Shown here: one piece after another, positions 24,122 through 33,238 of the stretch | Layout: the number at the start of each line of letters is the position of its first letter | Numbering within the stretch: position 1 is the stretch's first letter | Source of the DNA: Christiangramia forsetii KT0803 | GTDB lineage: Bacteria > Bacteroidota > Bacteroidia > Flavobacteriales > Flavobacteriaceae | NCBI RefSeq assembly: GCF_000060345.1 | Contig: NC_008571.1 | Coordinates: forward strand, 1,798,001 to 1,862,000 | Length of the DNA: 64,000 nt | Direction: 5' to 3' | Made by a program: the position numbers and the translations under genes | The notes under the pieces: generated by a model | What the model saw: only the letters and a program-made list of their open reading frames with translations | Databases searched by the model: none | What the model was told of the DNA's origin: nothing

Positions 24122-25167
24122 AAATATGTTTTGTATTGAATGACGTTGCAACAGAGAAAAATGGTACTTCTACTGCATTAATGTCTATGGCTCATCAAAG
24201 AGGCCACGAAGTTTATGCTATGGGAGTTGGAGATTTTACATTCCATCATGATGAACCTATAAGTATAAATGCGGTTACTGTCCCTAAAAGTTTTAAAAGT
24301 AAGTCTCCTCAAAAATTTCTGGAGGCACTACATGATAAAAAGAATAAGCCGAAGAAAATAAATTCATCAAAGCTTGATGTAGTATTTATTCGAAATAACC
24401 CTACAGAAGAAGAAGGGCGTCAATGGGCAGAACAGGCAGGAATAGCTTTTGGAAGGATGGTGCAGCAGGAAGAGGTTTTAGTGCTTAATGATGCTTATGC
24501 CCTATCGCATGCTTTTATAGATAAATTATACTTTGAAGAACTACCGCAGGAAATTAAACCTGACTCAATTATCACCAGGGATAAGGATCAAATTTTGGAT
24601 TTCTGGGAGAACCAGAAAAACAAAAAAATGGTCCTAAAACCATTAGAAGGTTCAGGAGGACAGGATGTTTACCTTATTGATGAACATGAAAAGAATGTAA
24701 ATCAAATTATTACACATTTAAGTACTCAGGGTTATGTGATTGCACAGGAATACCTTCCGGCAGGGAAAGATGGAGATGTTCGTGTTCTGCTAGTGAACGG
24801 AAAGGTGATGGAAAAAGACGGCAAAAAGGCAATTATTAGAAGAGTTAGTGGTGAAGGAGAGTTTAGAAGTAACTTTTCTGTAGGTGCTACCGCTGATAGT
24901 AGCGACTTAACACCTGCAATGCAGCGTATTATTGATCTAACTGCACCGAAATTAATTCGTGACGGATTATTTTTCGTGGGTCTTGATATCGTAGATGATA
25001 AACTTATTGAAATTAATGTTTTAAGTCCTGGTGGAATGGAACGTTTTAAAGATATCGGTCTTCCATCATTTACAGACTATATCATCAAAGCTATAGAGCG
25101 AAAAGTAGAATTTAAAGAAATTTATAAAGGTCAGCTAAGCAATAGAACCTTAGCCACTATGGACTAA
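24118..25167 (+). CDS. GshB/RimK-like ATP-grasp ligase
   Basis: This is a 349-residue protein. The N-terminal domain (MKICFVLNDVATEKNGTSTALMSMAHQRGHEVYA) resembles prokaryotic glutathione synthetase. The ATP-grasp core follows (MVLKPLEGSGGQDVYLI with the ATP-contacting Lys, YVIAQEYLPAGKDGDVRVLLVNGKV, IIRRVSGEGEFRSN, FVGLDIVDDKLIEINVLSPGGMERF with the Mg-binding Glu/Asn). Such enzymes activate a carboxylate as acyl phosphate and join it to an amine or amino acid. No gamma-glutamylcysteine ligase gene is nearby, so glutathione itself is not assured. The operon partners, a metallo-carboxypeptidase and an AspA-like deacylase, suggest a cycle of adding and removing an amino acid or acyl group. Confidence 0.85.
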   Translation: MKICFVLNDVATEKNGTSTALMSMAHQRGHEVYAMGVGDFTFHHDEPISINAVTVPKSFKSKSPQKFLEALHDKKNKPKKINSSKLDVVFIRNNPTEEEGRQWAEQAGIAFGRMVQQEEVLVLNDAYALSHAFIDKLYFEELPQEIKPDSIITRDKDQILDFWENQKNKKMVLKPLEGSGGQDVYLIDEHEKNVNQIITHLSTQGYVIAQEYLPAGKDGDVRVLLVNGKVMEKDGKKAIIRRVSGEGEFRSNFSVGATADSSDLTPAMQRIIDLTAPKLIRDGLFFVGLDIVDDKLIEINVLSPGGMERFKDIGLPSFTDYIIKAIERKVEFKEIYKGQLSNRTLATMD

Positions 25168-25176
25168 ATCTATATT

Positions 25177-26088
25177 ATGAGCGAAGAATTAAATAAAAAT
25201 GTTCCAAGGATCATTGGGAAATATAGTTCCGAAAAAAAAGGCCCTTTACTATTTGTAACAGCTGGTATTCATGGAAATGAACCTAGCGGAGTGAAAGCGC
25301 TAATGAATGTTTTTGAGGAACTGAAAAAGACAAAGCCGCAAATTAGTGGAACTATTGTTGGCGTCTCCGGTAATCAACAGGCTTTAAATGAAAACAAACG
25401 CTATATAGATGAAGACCTCAACAGGACATGGACTGAAGAAAATGTAGAAAAAAACCAGCCAGATTCTCATGAGGAAAGAGAAATGTTTGAAATTATTGAA
25501 GTTTTAAAAGAGCAATCTAAAGGAGATTTTACCAAACGGTATTTCCTGGATTGTCATACTACTTCTTCTGCAAGCTTACCATATGTTTCCGTTCAGGAGG
25601 TGAACGATAATGATGCATGGGCTCATAAATTCCCAACCTATATTATTCGTGGTTTTAGTGATATAATTACTGGTGATATTGACCATTACTTAAGTAGAAC
25701 GGGAATGACCGGATTTGTTTTTGAAGCTGGTCAACATACAGATAAGACCTCACAGGAGAACCATGAAGGAGTGATCTGGCTGGCATTAAAAGAGGCCTGT
25801 AATCTTGACGTCAGCAAAATTTCTACCTATCCCGAATGTGTGGACAGGTTTGCAAAAAAGAATGCGCCTAAACAAAAGACCTTTGAAATTCTTTACAGAC
25901 ATGGTCTGGAAGATTCTGATGAATTTAAAATGCAGCCGGGTTATGAGAATTTCCAAAAGATTGAAAAAGGAGAGCTTTTAGCCATACAGAACGGAAAGGA
26001 AGTGAAGAGTGAATGGGATGCTTATATCTTTATGCCATTATATCAAGCACAAGGGAATGATGGTTTTTTTGTTGTAAATGAAGTCTGA
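25177..26088 (+). CDS. AstE/AspA-like zinc deacylase (succinylglutamate desuccinylase / aspartoacylase family)
   Basis: This is a 303-residue zinc-dependent hydrolase of the M14-related AstE/AspA family. The first metal motif is AGIHGNEPSG (H32, E35) and the second ligand is the His in FLDCHTTSS. NENKRYIDEDLNRTW is the substrate-binding Asn-Arg stretch, and FVFEAGQH carries the catalytic Glu. Relatives remove acyl groups from N-acyl amino acids. It starts 10 bases after the ATP-grasp stop, so it shares the transcript. The substrate is unknown. With its partners it may take apart or recycle what the ligase makes. Confidence 0.86.
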   Translation: MSEELNKNVPRIIGKYSSEKKGPLLFVTAGIHGNEPSGVKALMNVFEELKKTKPQISGTIVGVSGNQQALNENKRYIDEDLNRTWTEENVEKNQPDSHEEREMFEIIEVLKEQSKGDFTKRYFLDCHTTSSASLPYVSVQEVNDNDAWAHKFPTYIIRGFSDIITGDIDHYLSRTGMTGFVFEAGQHTDKTSQENHEGVIWLALKEACNLDVSKISTYPECVDRFAKKNAPKQKTFEILYRHGLEDSDEFKMQPGYENFQKIEKGELLAIQNGKEVKSEWDAYIFMPLYQAQGNDGFFVVNEV

Positions 26089-26188
26089 ACTGTTTTTCTG
26101 AAATTGTAAATTTTTCTTAAAGACTTAGTGAATAGTAAGTCACAGAAAATATTTCGACTGAAACCGGGAATCAAAAAATTAATTATTT

Positions 26189-26494
26189 ATGTATAACGAC
26201 AATAATCTTAAAAAGTTAAGTACACTGGAAAAGAAATCATCTAAAGCTATGGAAGCTTATAAAGCTTTTGATAAAGCAGCATTAGAAGATGGTTCCATTC
26301 CTAAAAAATATAAAGAGTTAATGGCTGTTGCGGTAGCACTAACTACGCAATGTCCATATTGTATCGAAATCCATAAAAAAGCTGCCATAGATGCTGGAGC
26401 TTCAGAAGAGGAGCTTGCTGAAGCAACTTTCGTCGTAGCCGCTTTAAGAGCAGGAGGCGCCGTAACCCATGGTACTCATCTTATGGAAAAATAG
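26189..26494 (+). CDS. AhpD-like carboxymuconolactone decarboxylase family protein
   Basis: This is a 101-residue single-domain protein. The CxxCxxxH motif is complete in TTQCPYCIEIHKKAA, the redox-active pair of AhpD-type alkylhydroperoxidases. The rest (GAVTHGTHL) fits the trimeric helical fold. It probably acts in thiol-based peroxide removal, though many family members have no tested role. It lies 100 bases behind the AspA-like gene and could be co-transcribed or have its own promoter. Association with a GshB-like ligase hints at thiol chemistry, but this is only suggestive. Confidence 0.85.
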   Translation: MYNDNNLKKLSTLEKKSSKAMEAYKAFDKAALEDGSIPKKYKELMAVAVALTTQCPYCIEIHKKAAIDAGASEEELAEATFVVAALRAGGAVTHGTHLMEK

Positions 26495-26521
26495 ATCTAT
26501 AATTATTCTTAAAAAGTAAGG

Positions 26522-26601
26522 CTGTTGAAAAGTTCAATTATTAAGATTTTCTTGCAATTTGCATCAATTGATCTTAAACTTTAATATTCACTTTTCAACA
26601 G
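26522..26601. terminator. Long bidirectional hairpin between convergent genes
   Basis: CTGTTGAAAAGT (26522-26533) and ACTTTTCAACAG (26590-26601) are exact 12-bp inverted repeats. Inside them TTAAGAT (26541-26547) pairs with ATCTTAA (26571-26577), extending the structure. A T-rich stretch follows on the plus side (GTTTTATTTC). It lies after the AhpD-like gene and before the end of the lactonase gene. Confidence 0.6.
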
Positions 26602-26739
26602 TTTTATTTCTTCCCCCATTCAAAAAACCTTAGTTTTCCTAAAAAATAATATTTCAAGTCTTATCTAAATATTTGAGCATCTGTAGATCTTATTGCTCTC
26701 TAAAAAGATAAATTAATACCTTATAATCCATCATTTTTT

Positions 26740-27873
26740 TTACTTAACAAACTCCAGGCAAACCGGGGTTTTAATTTCAAATACTGGTTCCTGAGGTTTT
26801 AACTTTCCATTTTCAGGATTGATCCTATAGGTGGTGATATTGCCCGTATCCTGACTTGCCGCATACAAATATTTACCATAAGGGGAGATTGCAAAATTTC
26901 GGGGTGTTTTTCCCGCTACAGGCACAAAATCGAGACTACTAAGCTTCCCCGAATCTTCAATTTTAAAAATCGCGATACTATTATGCCCTCTGTTTGATGC
27001 ATAAATATATTTTCCTGAAGGATGAATGTGAATATCTGCTCCAGAATTTTGTTGCTTATAAGTTTTTGGTAGTGAAGATATGTTTTGAATTAAATTAAGC
27101 CCCCCATTTTTAAGAACCTCAAAAACGCTTAGCGAGCTATTCAATTCATTCATAGAATAGACAAAACTTCCGTTTCTGGAAAAACTCATATGTCTCGGTC
27201 CAGCACCTTTCTCTAATTCAACATATTTCTGTTCGTGAGGTGATAAGCGTCCTTCTTTGAATTCATAGATCCAAATTTTGTCATTTCCAAGATCGGCTAT
27301 ATAAGCGTAACGGTTATCACCGCTAATTTTTACTGAATGAGCATGGGATTTAGTTGGATTTTCTAAATTAATTTTTTGATTTTGCGTCAAGCTTCCGTCT
27401 TCATTTATTTTGTAAGACATAACCACTCCGCCCATATAATTACTTACAAATACATATTTACCCGATCTATCAAGAGCTATATGACATGGAGCAAAACTGC
27501 CGGTTGAATTTTTACTAATCTCCTTAAGTTTCCCATCTTCCAATATTTCATAAGAATAAATAAAACCGCTTTCCCCTTCATGTGGTCCTAACTCGCTTAC
27601 CGCAAAAAGGTACTTCCCCATTTTGCCAACTTTCACAAAAGAAGGGTTCATTACTTCGGCCACAGTTCCTTTAAATTTGAGCGCTCCGGTATCAGAATTT
27701 TGATTCAGCAAATAGATACCATTTGCCTTTCCATCCACATGGCCTTCTTTTTCTGTGTAGGTTCCAACATAAATCTTATTAATAGAATCATTTATTTTAC
27801 CGGTCTCCTCCTGAGCAATCGAAGAATTGACTACCACTAAACAAATAAAGCATAGTATTATTGAAGTTTTCAT
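26740..27873 (-). CDS. Lactonase family (YkgB/6-phosphogluconolactonase-like) beta-propeller, secreted
   Basis: This is a 377-residue protein with a signal peptide (IILCFICLVVVNSSIAQ). The seven-bladed propeller repeats of PF10282 are visible: NPSFVKVGKMGKYLFAVSE, PCHIALDRSGKYVFVSNYMGG, SHAHSVKISGDNRYAYIADLGNDKI, GPRHMSFSRNGSFVYSMNE, DIHIHPSGKYIYASNRGHNSI and PRNFAISPYGKYLYAASQ. Cytoplasmic relatives hydrolyse 6-phosphogluconolactone. An exported form more likely acts on another lactone or only binds a ligand. It starts 16 bases behind corA and probably shares its transcript, with no evident functional link. Confidence 0.85.
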   Translation of the reverse strand: MKTSIILCFICLVVVNSSIAQEETGKINDSINKIYVGTYTEKEGHVDGKANGIYLLNQNSDTGALKFKGTVAEVMNPSFVKVGKMGKYLFAVSELGPHEGESGFIYSYEILEDGKLKEISKNSTGSFAPCHIALDRSGKYVFVSNYMGGVVMSYKINEDGSLTQNQKINLENPTKSHAHSVKISGDNRYAYIADLGNDKIWIYEFKEGRLSPHEQKYVELEKGAGPRHMSFSRNGSFVYSMNELNSSLSVFEVLKNGGLNLIQNISSLPKTYKQQNSGADIHIHPSGKYIYASNRGHNSIAIFKIEDSGKLSSLDFVPVAGKTPRNFAISPYGKYLYAASQDTGNITTYRINPENGKLKPQEPVFEIKTPVCLEFVK

Positions 27874-27889
27874 TACTAGAAATTTAGGG

Positions 27890-28969
27890 TTATATCCATT
27901 TTTTTCTTTTGAAGTAATATAACATCAATAAGAAAACAATGATCATTACTCCCCAAAGTACAAAATAACTGTATTCCCACTGTAATTCCGGCATATATTC
28001 GAAATTCATCCCATAGATTCCGGCGATAAAAGTCAGTGGAATAAAGATACTTGCCATGATGGTTAGCACCTTCATTACTTCGTTCATTTTGTTACTAATC
28101 GTGGTCATATACATATCCATAAGTCCCCAGATCATTTCCCGATAGATATCTATATTTTCTGAAATTTGAATTATATGGTCATAAAGATCCCTGATAAAAT
28201 TACTGGTATGAGGATCTATTAATTCACTATCCATTTTTTCCATTCGGCTAATTACCTCCCGAAGTGGAAAAACCGCCCTTCGAATCCTTAATATATTTCT
28301 TTTAAGGTCCTGGATCTCATAAGTAATATCGTCACTAGGTCTGGAAGTAAAAAGACTCTCTTCGAGACTTTCTATACGATCACTCATATCATCGATCACC
28401 AGGAAATAATTATCGATAATAGAATCCAGTAAGGCAAACATCAAATAATCTGCACCACGGGATCGTATCCTACCTTTGGCGGTTTCTATTCGCTCTCTTA
28501 TAGGATCAAATACATCACCGTCAGACTCCTGAAAAGTAAGCACATAATTCTTCCCTACGATCATGCTTATATGCTCATTTTCGATCTCTCCGTTTTTATA
28601 GTAAAGCATTTTAGCCACGATAAAGAGATAGTCCTGATATTCTTCAATTTTTGGACGCTGCCCTGTATTCACAATATCTTCCATCACTAATGGATGTAGC
28701 TCATAATAATCTCCAAGCTTTTCGATCTCGGCTACATTACTTAAACCATCAATATTGAACCAGGTAACGCTTTTTTCATCTACAAATTTAAAAGCATCTT
28801 CAGGGGTGGTAGAACTAAACCTTTCATAATTTTCAAGATTATAGTCTATAACATCCAGTTTCGTTTCAGAAGCTTCCTTGTTTCCCACATACGTCATGGT
28901 ACCGGGAATCTGATTTACAGATTTCGTGGTTTTGGGACGCCTCAGCATTAGTTTTCTCCTTTTAGCCAT
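27890..28969 (-). CDS. corA: CorA-type magnesium/cobalt transporter
   Basis: This is a 359-residue protein with the CorA plan: a large acidic cytoplasmic N-terminal domain, a long stalk helix (MNEVMKVLTIMASIFIPLTFIAGIYGMNF) forming the first membrane helix and ending in the ion-selecting GMN signature, and a second helix (YFVLWGVMIIVFLLMLYYF) followed by the basic tail KRKKWI. The loop between the helices carries the conserved acidic stretch MPELQ. It forms a pentameric inner-membrane channel for Mg2+ with possible Co2+/Ni2+ passage. It is transcribed away from recQ and followed by the lactonase. Confidence 0.95.
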   Translation of the reverse strand: MAKRRKLMLRRPKTTKSVNQIPGTMTYVGNKEASETKLDVIDYNLENYERFSSTTPEDAFKFVDEKSVTWFNIDGLSNVAEIEKLGDYYELHPLVMEDIVNTGQRPKIEEYQDYLFIVAKMLYYKNGEIENEHISMIVGKNYVLTFQESDGDVFDPIRERIETAKGRIRSRGADYLMFALLDSIIDNYFLVIDDMSDRIESLEESLFTSRPSDDITYEIQDLKRNILRIRRAVFPLREVISRMEKMDSELIDPHTSNFIRDLYDHIIQISENIDIYREMIWGLMDMYMTTISNKMNEVMKVLTIMASIFIPLTFIAGIYGMNFEYMPELQWEYSYFVLWGVMIIVFLLMLYYFKRKKWI

Positions 28970-29099
28970 AAGTAGAATAAATTTTCTTTAAAAATACTAA
29001 TAATCCCTTAACAGCAATCGCAATGAGATCTATTGGTTGAAATCTGAATATTTCTGCGGAAATCATCACTAAGAATTACTAAAAATTTACGCTTAATCA

Positions 29100-29107
29100 T
29101 ACCTTTG
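29100..29107 (+). promoter_or_regulatory. Candidate -7 element of recQ
   Basis: TACCTTTG matches the Bacteroidota -7 consensus TAnnTTTG exactly. It ends five bases before the recQ ATG, so transcription would begin at or next to the start codon. No convincing -33 TTTG is present 19 bases upstream, so this is only moderately supported. Confidence 0.4.
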
Positions 29108-29112
29108 CAATT

Positions 29113-31221
29113 ATGAAAGAAGCTGTGTTGTTTGATACCCTCAAAGAGTATTTTGGTTATGAAAATTTTAGACCTTTACAAAAGAAAATAATCAATTCGG
29201 TCTTTGAAGGCCAGGACAATCTGGTGATCATGCCTACCGGAGGCGGTAAATCTATTTGTTACCAGCTCCCGGCAATTCTGCTTCCTGAAATAACCCTGGT
29301 GATCTCTCCGCTTATTGCTCTAATGAAAGATCAGGTGGATGGATTAAATGCAAACGGAGTTCCTGCAGCTTATTTGAACAGTAGCCAGGAAGAGGCCGAT
29401 AAGCAGGCTATTTTTCAGAAAATTGATAATAAAGAAATTAAATTATTATATGTTGCCCCGGAAAGCCTTCAGTTTGTAGATCGACTTCTGGTTGATGGTA
29501 AGGTAAGTCTAATCGCTATTGATGAAGCACATTGCATTTCTAGTTGGGGGCATGATTTTAGACCGGCATATACACAACTGGGCTACCTGAAAAACCGCTT
29601 CCCTTCTACTCCCATACTGGCGTTAACTGCAACTGCAGATAAAGCTACCCGAAACGATATTTGTAAGCAGCTGAATGTGCCAAAAGCGAAAAAACATATC
29701 GCTTCCTTTGACCGTAAAAATTTAAGTCTTGAAGTTAAACCCGGAATTAAACGATTTGAACAGATCTCTCAATTTCTTAGAAACCGTCAGAGTGAGAGTG
29801 GTATCATTTACTGTTTAAGTAGAAAAACTACCGAAGAACTCGCTTCTAAACTAAAAAGAAAAGGATTTAAGGCTGAAGCATATCATGCAGGGATAGATCA
29901 TCTAAATCGTTCAAAAATTCAGGATGATTTTATAAATGATGAAAAACAAATCATTTGTGCGACCATAGCTTTTGGAATGGGCATCGATAAATCGAATATT
30001 CGCTGGGTAATCCATTACAATATGCCTAAAAATCTCGAAGGATATTATCAGGAAATTGGGCGTGCAGGACGTGACGGTTTAGCTTCAGACACGCTACTTT
30101 TCCATAGCTATGCTGATGTAATACAGCTTCAGAAATTCGCATCGAATGCCAAGAATGAAGAGGTTCAGTTAGCGAAATTAGACCGAATGAAGCAATATTC
30201 TGAAGCCCTTAGCTGTAGAAGAAAGATTTTGCTTGGCTATTTTGGAGAATATTTACAGGAAGACTGCGGCAATTGTGATATTTGTAGAAATCCTCCGGAA
30301 TTTTTTGAAGGAACCGTTATCGCTCAAAAAGCGCTTTCCTGTATTTTCAGGCTAAAAGCATCTGAACCTATTTCTGCAGTAATCGATGTACTTCGCGGTT
30401 CTCAGAATGAACTTATAAGAAGAAATAATTATCAGGAACTTTCCACTTATGCGATTGGTAAGGATATTTCCTGGCATCACTGGCAGCAGTATCTTATTCA
30501 GCTTATAAATCTTGGGTATATAGAGATCGCTTTCGACAGGAACAACCATTTACAATTAACAGAGCAGGCGAAAAAGGTTTTATTTGAAAAAGAAAAGGTC
30601 TATCTAGCCGATGTTAAAGAAGAAAAGCAAAACAATCAGGCTGCTAAATCTGGTGTCGCTGAAAATTCATTATTTGAAAGATTACGACAATTACGCCTAA
30701 AAATCGCCAAAGAAGAAGACATTCCTGCATATCTCATTTTCAATGATGCTGCACTTAAGGATATGGAAAAACAAAGACCAATGTCCGATTCTGAATTTTT
30801 GCTTATAGATGGGGTTGGAAGAAAAAAGATGGAAGATTATGGTTATCGATTTATTAAAGAGATCACCGCTTTCAGTAAAGATAAAAGAGAAAAGAAGCCG
30901 AAGAAAAAAGCGAAAAAAGGAAATACTCTCAAGGAAACCTTATCTCTTTATAATGAGGGTTTAAATGTTGAAGAGATGGCAACAGAAAGAGGCATTGCTA
31001 AAAACACCATTTTCACCCATCTGGTGAAACTTTATGATGAAGGAGAAGAAATAAACCTACATCAATTTATTCCAATTTCAGATCTTAAATCTATTGAAAA
31101 GGCGAAAAAAGAACTTGACAACCCTGGAAGCTTAAGAGCTTATTTTGAACATTTTGAAGAGGCCATCCCTTATGAAACCATCAAAATTTCGCTTAAAATT
31201 CTTGAAGACAAAGAAAGTTAA
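29113..31221 (+). CDS. recQ: ATP-dependent DNA helicase RecQ
   Basis: This is a 702-residue protein. The start is fixed by the RecQ N-terminus (LFDTLKEYFGYENFRPLQKKII). Helicase motifs are MPTGGGKSICYQLPA (motif I), DEAHCISSWGHDFRP (motif II and the RecQ aromatic loop), ALTATA (III), GIIYCLSRKTTEEL (IV) and QEIGRAGRDG (VI). The zinc-binding Cys cluster CRRKILLGYFGEYLQEDCGNCDIC follows, then an RQC winged helix, an HRDC domain (about 515-595) and a C-terminal helix-turn-helix region (NTLKETLSLYNEGLNVEEMATERGIAKNTIFTHL). It unwinds recombination and replication intermediates 3'-5'. It ends 6 bases from the convergent truA-like gene. Confidence 0.97.
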   Translation: MKEAVLFDTLKEYFGYENFRPLQKKIINSVFEGQDNLVIMPTGGGKSICYQLPAILLPEITLVISPLIALMKDQVDGLNANGVPAAYLNSSQEEADKQAIFQKIDNKEIKLLYVAPESLQFVDRLLVDGKVSLIAIDEAHCISSWGHDFRPAYTQLGYLKNRFPSTPILALTATADKATRNDICKQLNVPKAKKHIASFDRKNLSLEVKPGIKRFEQISQFLRNRQSESGIIYCLSRKTTEELASKLKRKGFKAEAYHAGIDHLNRSKIQDDFINDEKQIICATIAFGMGIDKSNIRWVIHYNMPKNLEGYYQEIGRAGRDGLASDTLLFHSYADVIQLQKFASNAKNEEVQLAKLDRMKQYSEALSCRRKILLGYFGEYLQEDCGNCDICRNPPEFFEGTVIAQKALSCIFRLKASEPISAVIDVLRGSQNELIRRNNYQELSTYAIGKDISWHHWQQYLIQLINLGYIEIAFDRNNHLQLTEQAKKVLFEKEKVYLADVKEEKQNNQAAKSGVAENSLFERLRQLRLKIAKEEDIPAYLIFNDAALKDMEKQRPMSDSEFLLIDGVGRKKMEDYGYRFIKEITAFSKDKREKKPKKKAKKGNTLKETLSLYNEGLNVEEMATERGIAKNTIFTHLVKLYDEGEEINLHQFIPISDLKSIEKAKKELDNPGSLRAYFEHFEEAIPYETIKISLKILEDKES

Positions 31222-31227
31222 GAGCGC

Positions 31228-32016
31228 TTATTCAAATTCAATTTTCCGAAGAATAAGCCCTGAAGCCGGTGCGATATAATCCATTTGCAATTGTGGACTA
31301 TCCGGTTTTAAACTATCTTCAATATCCTGAAGGCTGAGTTCTCCTCTACCCACCAATACAAGGCTTCCCATCATGAGTCTAACCTGGTGCCTTAAAAATC
31401 CCGAAGCATGAATATGAAAGATATAAGATTTTTCAGGAAAGAAATTAGCGGTATAGATATCGTTCTCTACAAGTTCAGATTTTAGCATTTCTCTTTCGAA
31501 CGTACTTTTTTCGGATACCCGAATGCAGTAATTCCTGAAATTATGAATTCCATGAAATAATTTTGCGGCTTCCTTCATTCTATCAACATCAAGATCTTCC
31601 TGAAAATTAGCCATAAACGGTGCACAAAATGGATGAAATTTATCACCAATACTAAAGAGATAGGCATATTCCTTTGTCTTGGAATGCTGAATGATATTGA
31701 ACTTATCATCAACCTCTTCTATACTTAAGGCTCTAATATCCTGAGGTAAGTTCTTATTGAACAAATGGAGAAAACCATCCAGATCTTCTAGGGGTTCATG
31801 ATCAAGAAACAACTCAAAAGCCGACTCTTCAGCAGAAACCATGGCATCTGTTCTACTGGTTCCAAGAATCTTATATTTTGCATCTGGTATTACCCAACCT
31901 AATGTTTTTGTCACCAGACCTTCCACTGTTTTTACATCTGGCTGCTTTTGCCATCCGTGTAATCTGTATCCTAAATATTGAACTTTTATAAAGTAATAGA
32001 ATCTTTTCCTAAACAA
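31228..32016 (-). CDS. TruA-family tRNA pseudouridine synthase (divergent)
   Basis: This is a 262-residue protein. The N-terminus YYFIKVQYLGYRLHGWQKQP and the central GTSRTDAMVSAEESAFELF correspond to TruA, including the catalytic Asp in RTDA. The usual RTDAGVHA is changed to RTDAMVSA, and FLRHQVRLMMGSLVLVGRGELS matches the C-terminal RNA-binding part. TruA converts uridines 38-40 in tRNA anticodon arms to pseudouridine. The altered motif suggests either a lineage-specific TruA or a second paralogue with another target. A canonical truA elsewhere in the genome would decide this. I therefore give no gene symbol. Confidence 0.82.
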   Translation of the reverse strand: MFRKRFYYFIKVQYLGYRLHGWQKQPDVKTVEGLVTKTLGWVIPDAKYKILGTSRTDAMVSAEESAFELFLDHEPLEDLDGFLHLFNKNLPQDIRALSIEEVDDKFNIIQHSKTKEYAYLFSIGDKFHPFCAPFMANFQEDLDVDRMKEAAKLFHGIHNFRNYCIRVSEKSTFEREMLKSELVENDIYTANFFPEKSYIFHIHASGFLRHQVRLMMGSLVLVGRGELSLQDIEDSLKPDSPQLQMDYIAPASGLILRKIEFE

Positions 32017-32164
32017 ATCTGCAATTTTGGCAAAGGTATTTAAAATTCTATCAGGGAAGCTTTAACAAAGAAGATTCAGGAATTACAAAGTAATCTTAAA
32101 ACATAGCATCTAAATTCCTCGATTATTGAATTCTCAGTACATTGAGAGAGTAAACCATTTGAAA

Positions 32165-33238
32165 ATGAAACCCAACCAGAAGAAAATTGCTCATAAATGT
32201 CTTATTCAGTTTGAAAAAGGTTTTTCAAATATTGAAGATCTAAGAACAGAAATCTCAAGTTGTTTAGCTACGGAAAATAATCTATGGCTAAGCTACGATG
32301 AAGATGCCGGAATAGAGCGGTTAACCAGTACAGAGAATGGCTACGATCATCATAAACATTATGAATTGTTCGACTTTTTTGATCTTCCAGCAGAAGACAA
32401 TGAAGTAGATATGGAAGCGCTCGCATACGAAGAACCGTATTTATGGTTTTGCGGGAGTATGAGTTTAAAGAGAAACTCACCCTCTACAGAAGATTCTCTG
32501 GGAAAGCAATTAAATAGCCTAAGCGATGTTGCAATAGATGAAAACAGGTTCAGTTTAGGTCGCATACCCTGCATTAAGAAAAATGGCACGTATGAGCTTT
32601 TAAAAGAAACTGAATATAACGGTGAAAAAATAACGGCAAGAATGCTTCGCGGCGGAACAAAAAGCACCGAACTACATAATGCTTTAATGACAGATGAACA
32701 CCTTGAAAGATTTATGATGATCCCATGTAAGGATAATGGATTTGATATTGAAGGTCTTGCTATCTATAACCAAAGAATATTTATAGGTTTACGAGGTCCA
32801 GTCTTAAATGGTTATGCTATAATTCTAGAAATTGGCTGTAAAGAATTTGATGGTGAACTGCTCTTGACTAAAAATTCGGAAGAAGGTAAGCTATATAGAA
32901 AACATTTTATAGACTTAAATGGCATGGGAATAAGAGAATTGAACATCACAAAAAATGGAGATCTCTACCTTCTTGCAGGACCAACGATGGATCTTGATGG
33001 AACCATAAGTATTTATAAAATTAAAGGTGGCCTGCCAGATAATCATGCAAGTGTTATCCATGAACCAAAAAGACTTTTTGATGTAGCCAGGGGTGCAGAA
33101 TTGGAGCATGGAGCAGATAAAGCTGAAGGGATGGCATTTTTGCCGAACGGTAAACTTTTAATTACATACGATTCTCCTGTACCAGGACGATTAGAAGGTA
33201 ATACAGGTATATGGATGGACTGTTATGATCTGGATTAA
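32165..33238 (+). CDS. DUF3616 domain protein
   Basis: This is about 357 residues from the ATG at 32165. A TTG 39 bases upstream would only add 13 residues. The protein matches the DUF3616 type: an N-terminal SSCLATENNLWLSYDEDAGIERL, a central WFCGSMSLKRNSPS, a repeated-blade appearance (FDIEGLAIYNQRIFIGLRGPVLNGYAIILEI, IRELNITKNGDLYLLAGP) and a C-terminal ADKAEGMAFLPNGKLLITYDSP, suggesting a beta-propeller. No signal peptide is seen, so it is probably cytoplasmic. No function is established. It is followed by a GyrI-like gene 101 bases downstream. Confidence 0.75.
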   Translation: MKPNQKKIAHKCLIQFEKGFSNIEDLRTEISSCLATENNLWLSYDEDAGIERLTSTENGYDHHKHYELFDFFDLPAEDNEVDMEALAYEEPYLWFCGSMSLKRNSPSTEDSLGKQLNSLSDVAIDENRFSLGRIPCIKKNGTYELLKETEYNGEKITARMLRGGTKSTELHNALMTDEHLERFMMIPCKDNGFDIEGLAIYNQRIFIGLRGPVLNGYAIILEIGCKEFDGELLLTKNSEEGKLYRKHFIDLNGMGIRELNITKNGDLYLLAGPTMDLDGTISIYKIKGGLPDNHASVIHEPKRLFDVARGAELEHGADKAEGMAFLPNGKLLITYDSPVPGRLEGNTGIWMDCYDLD

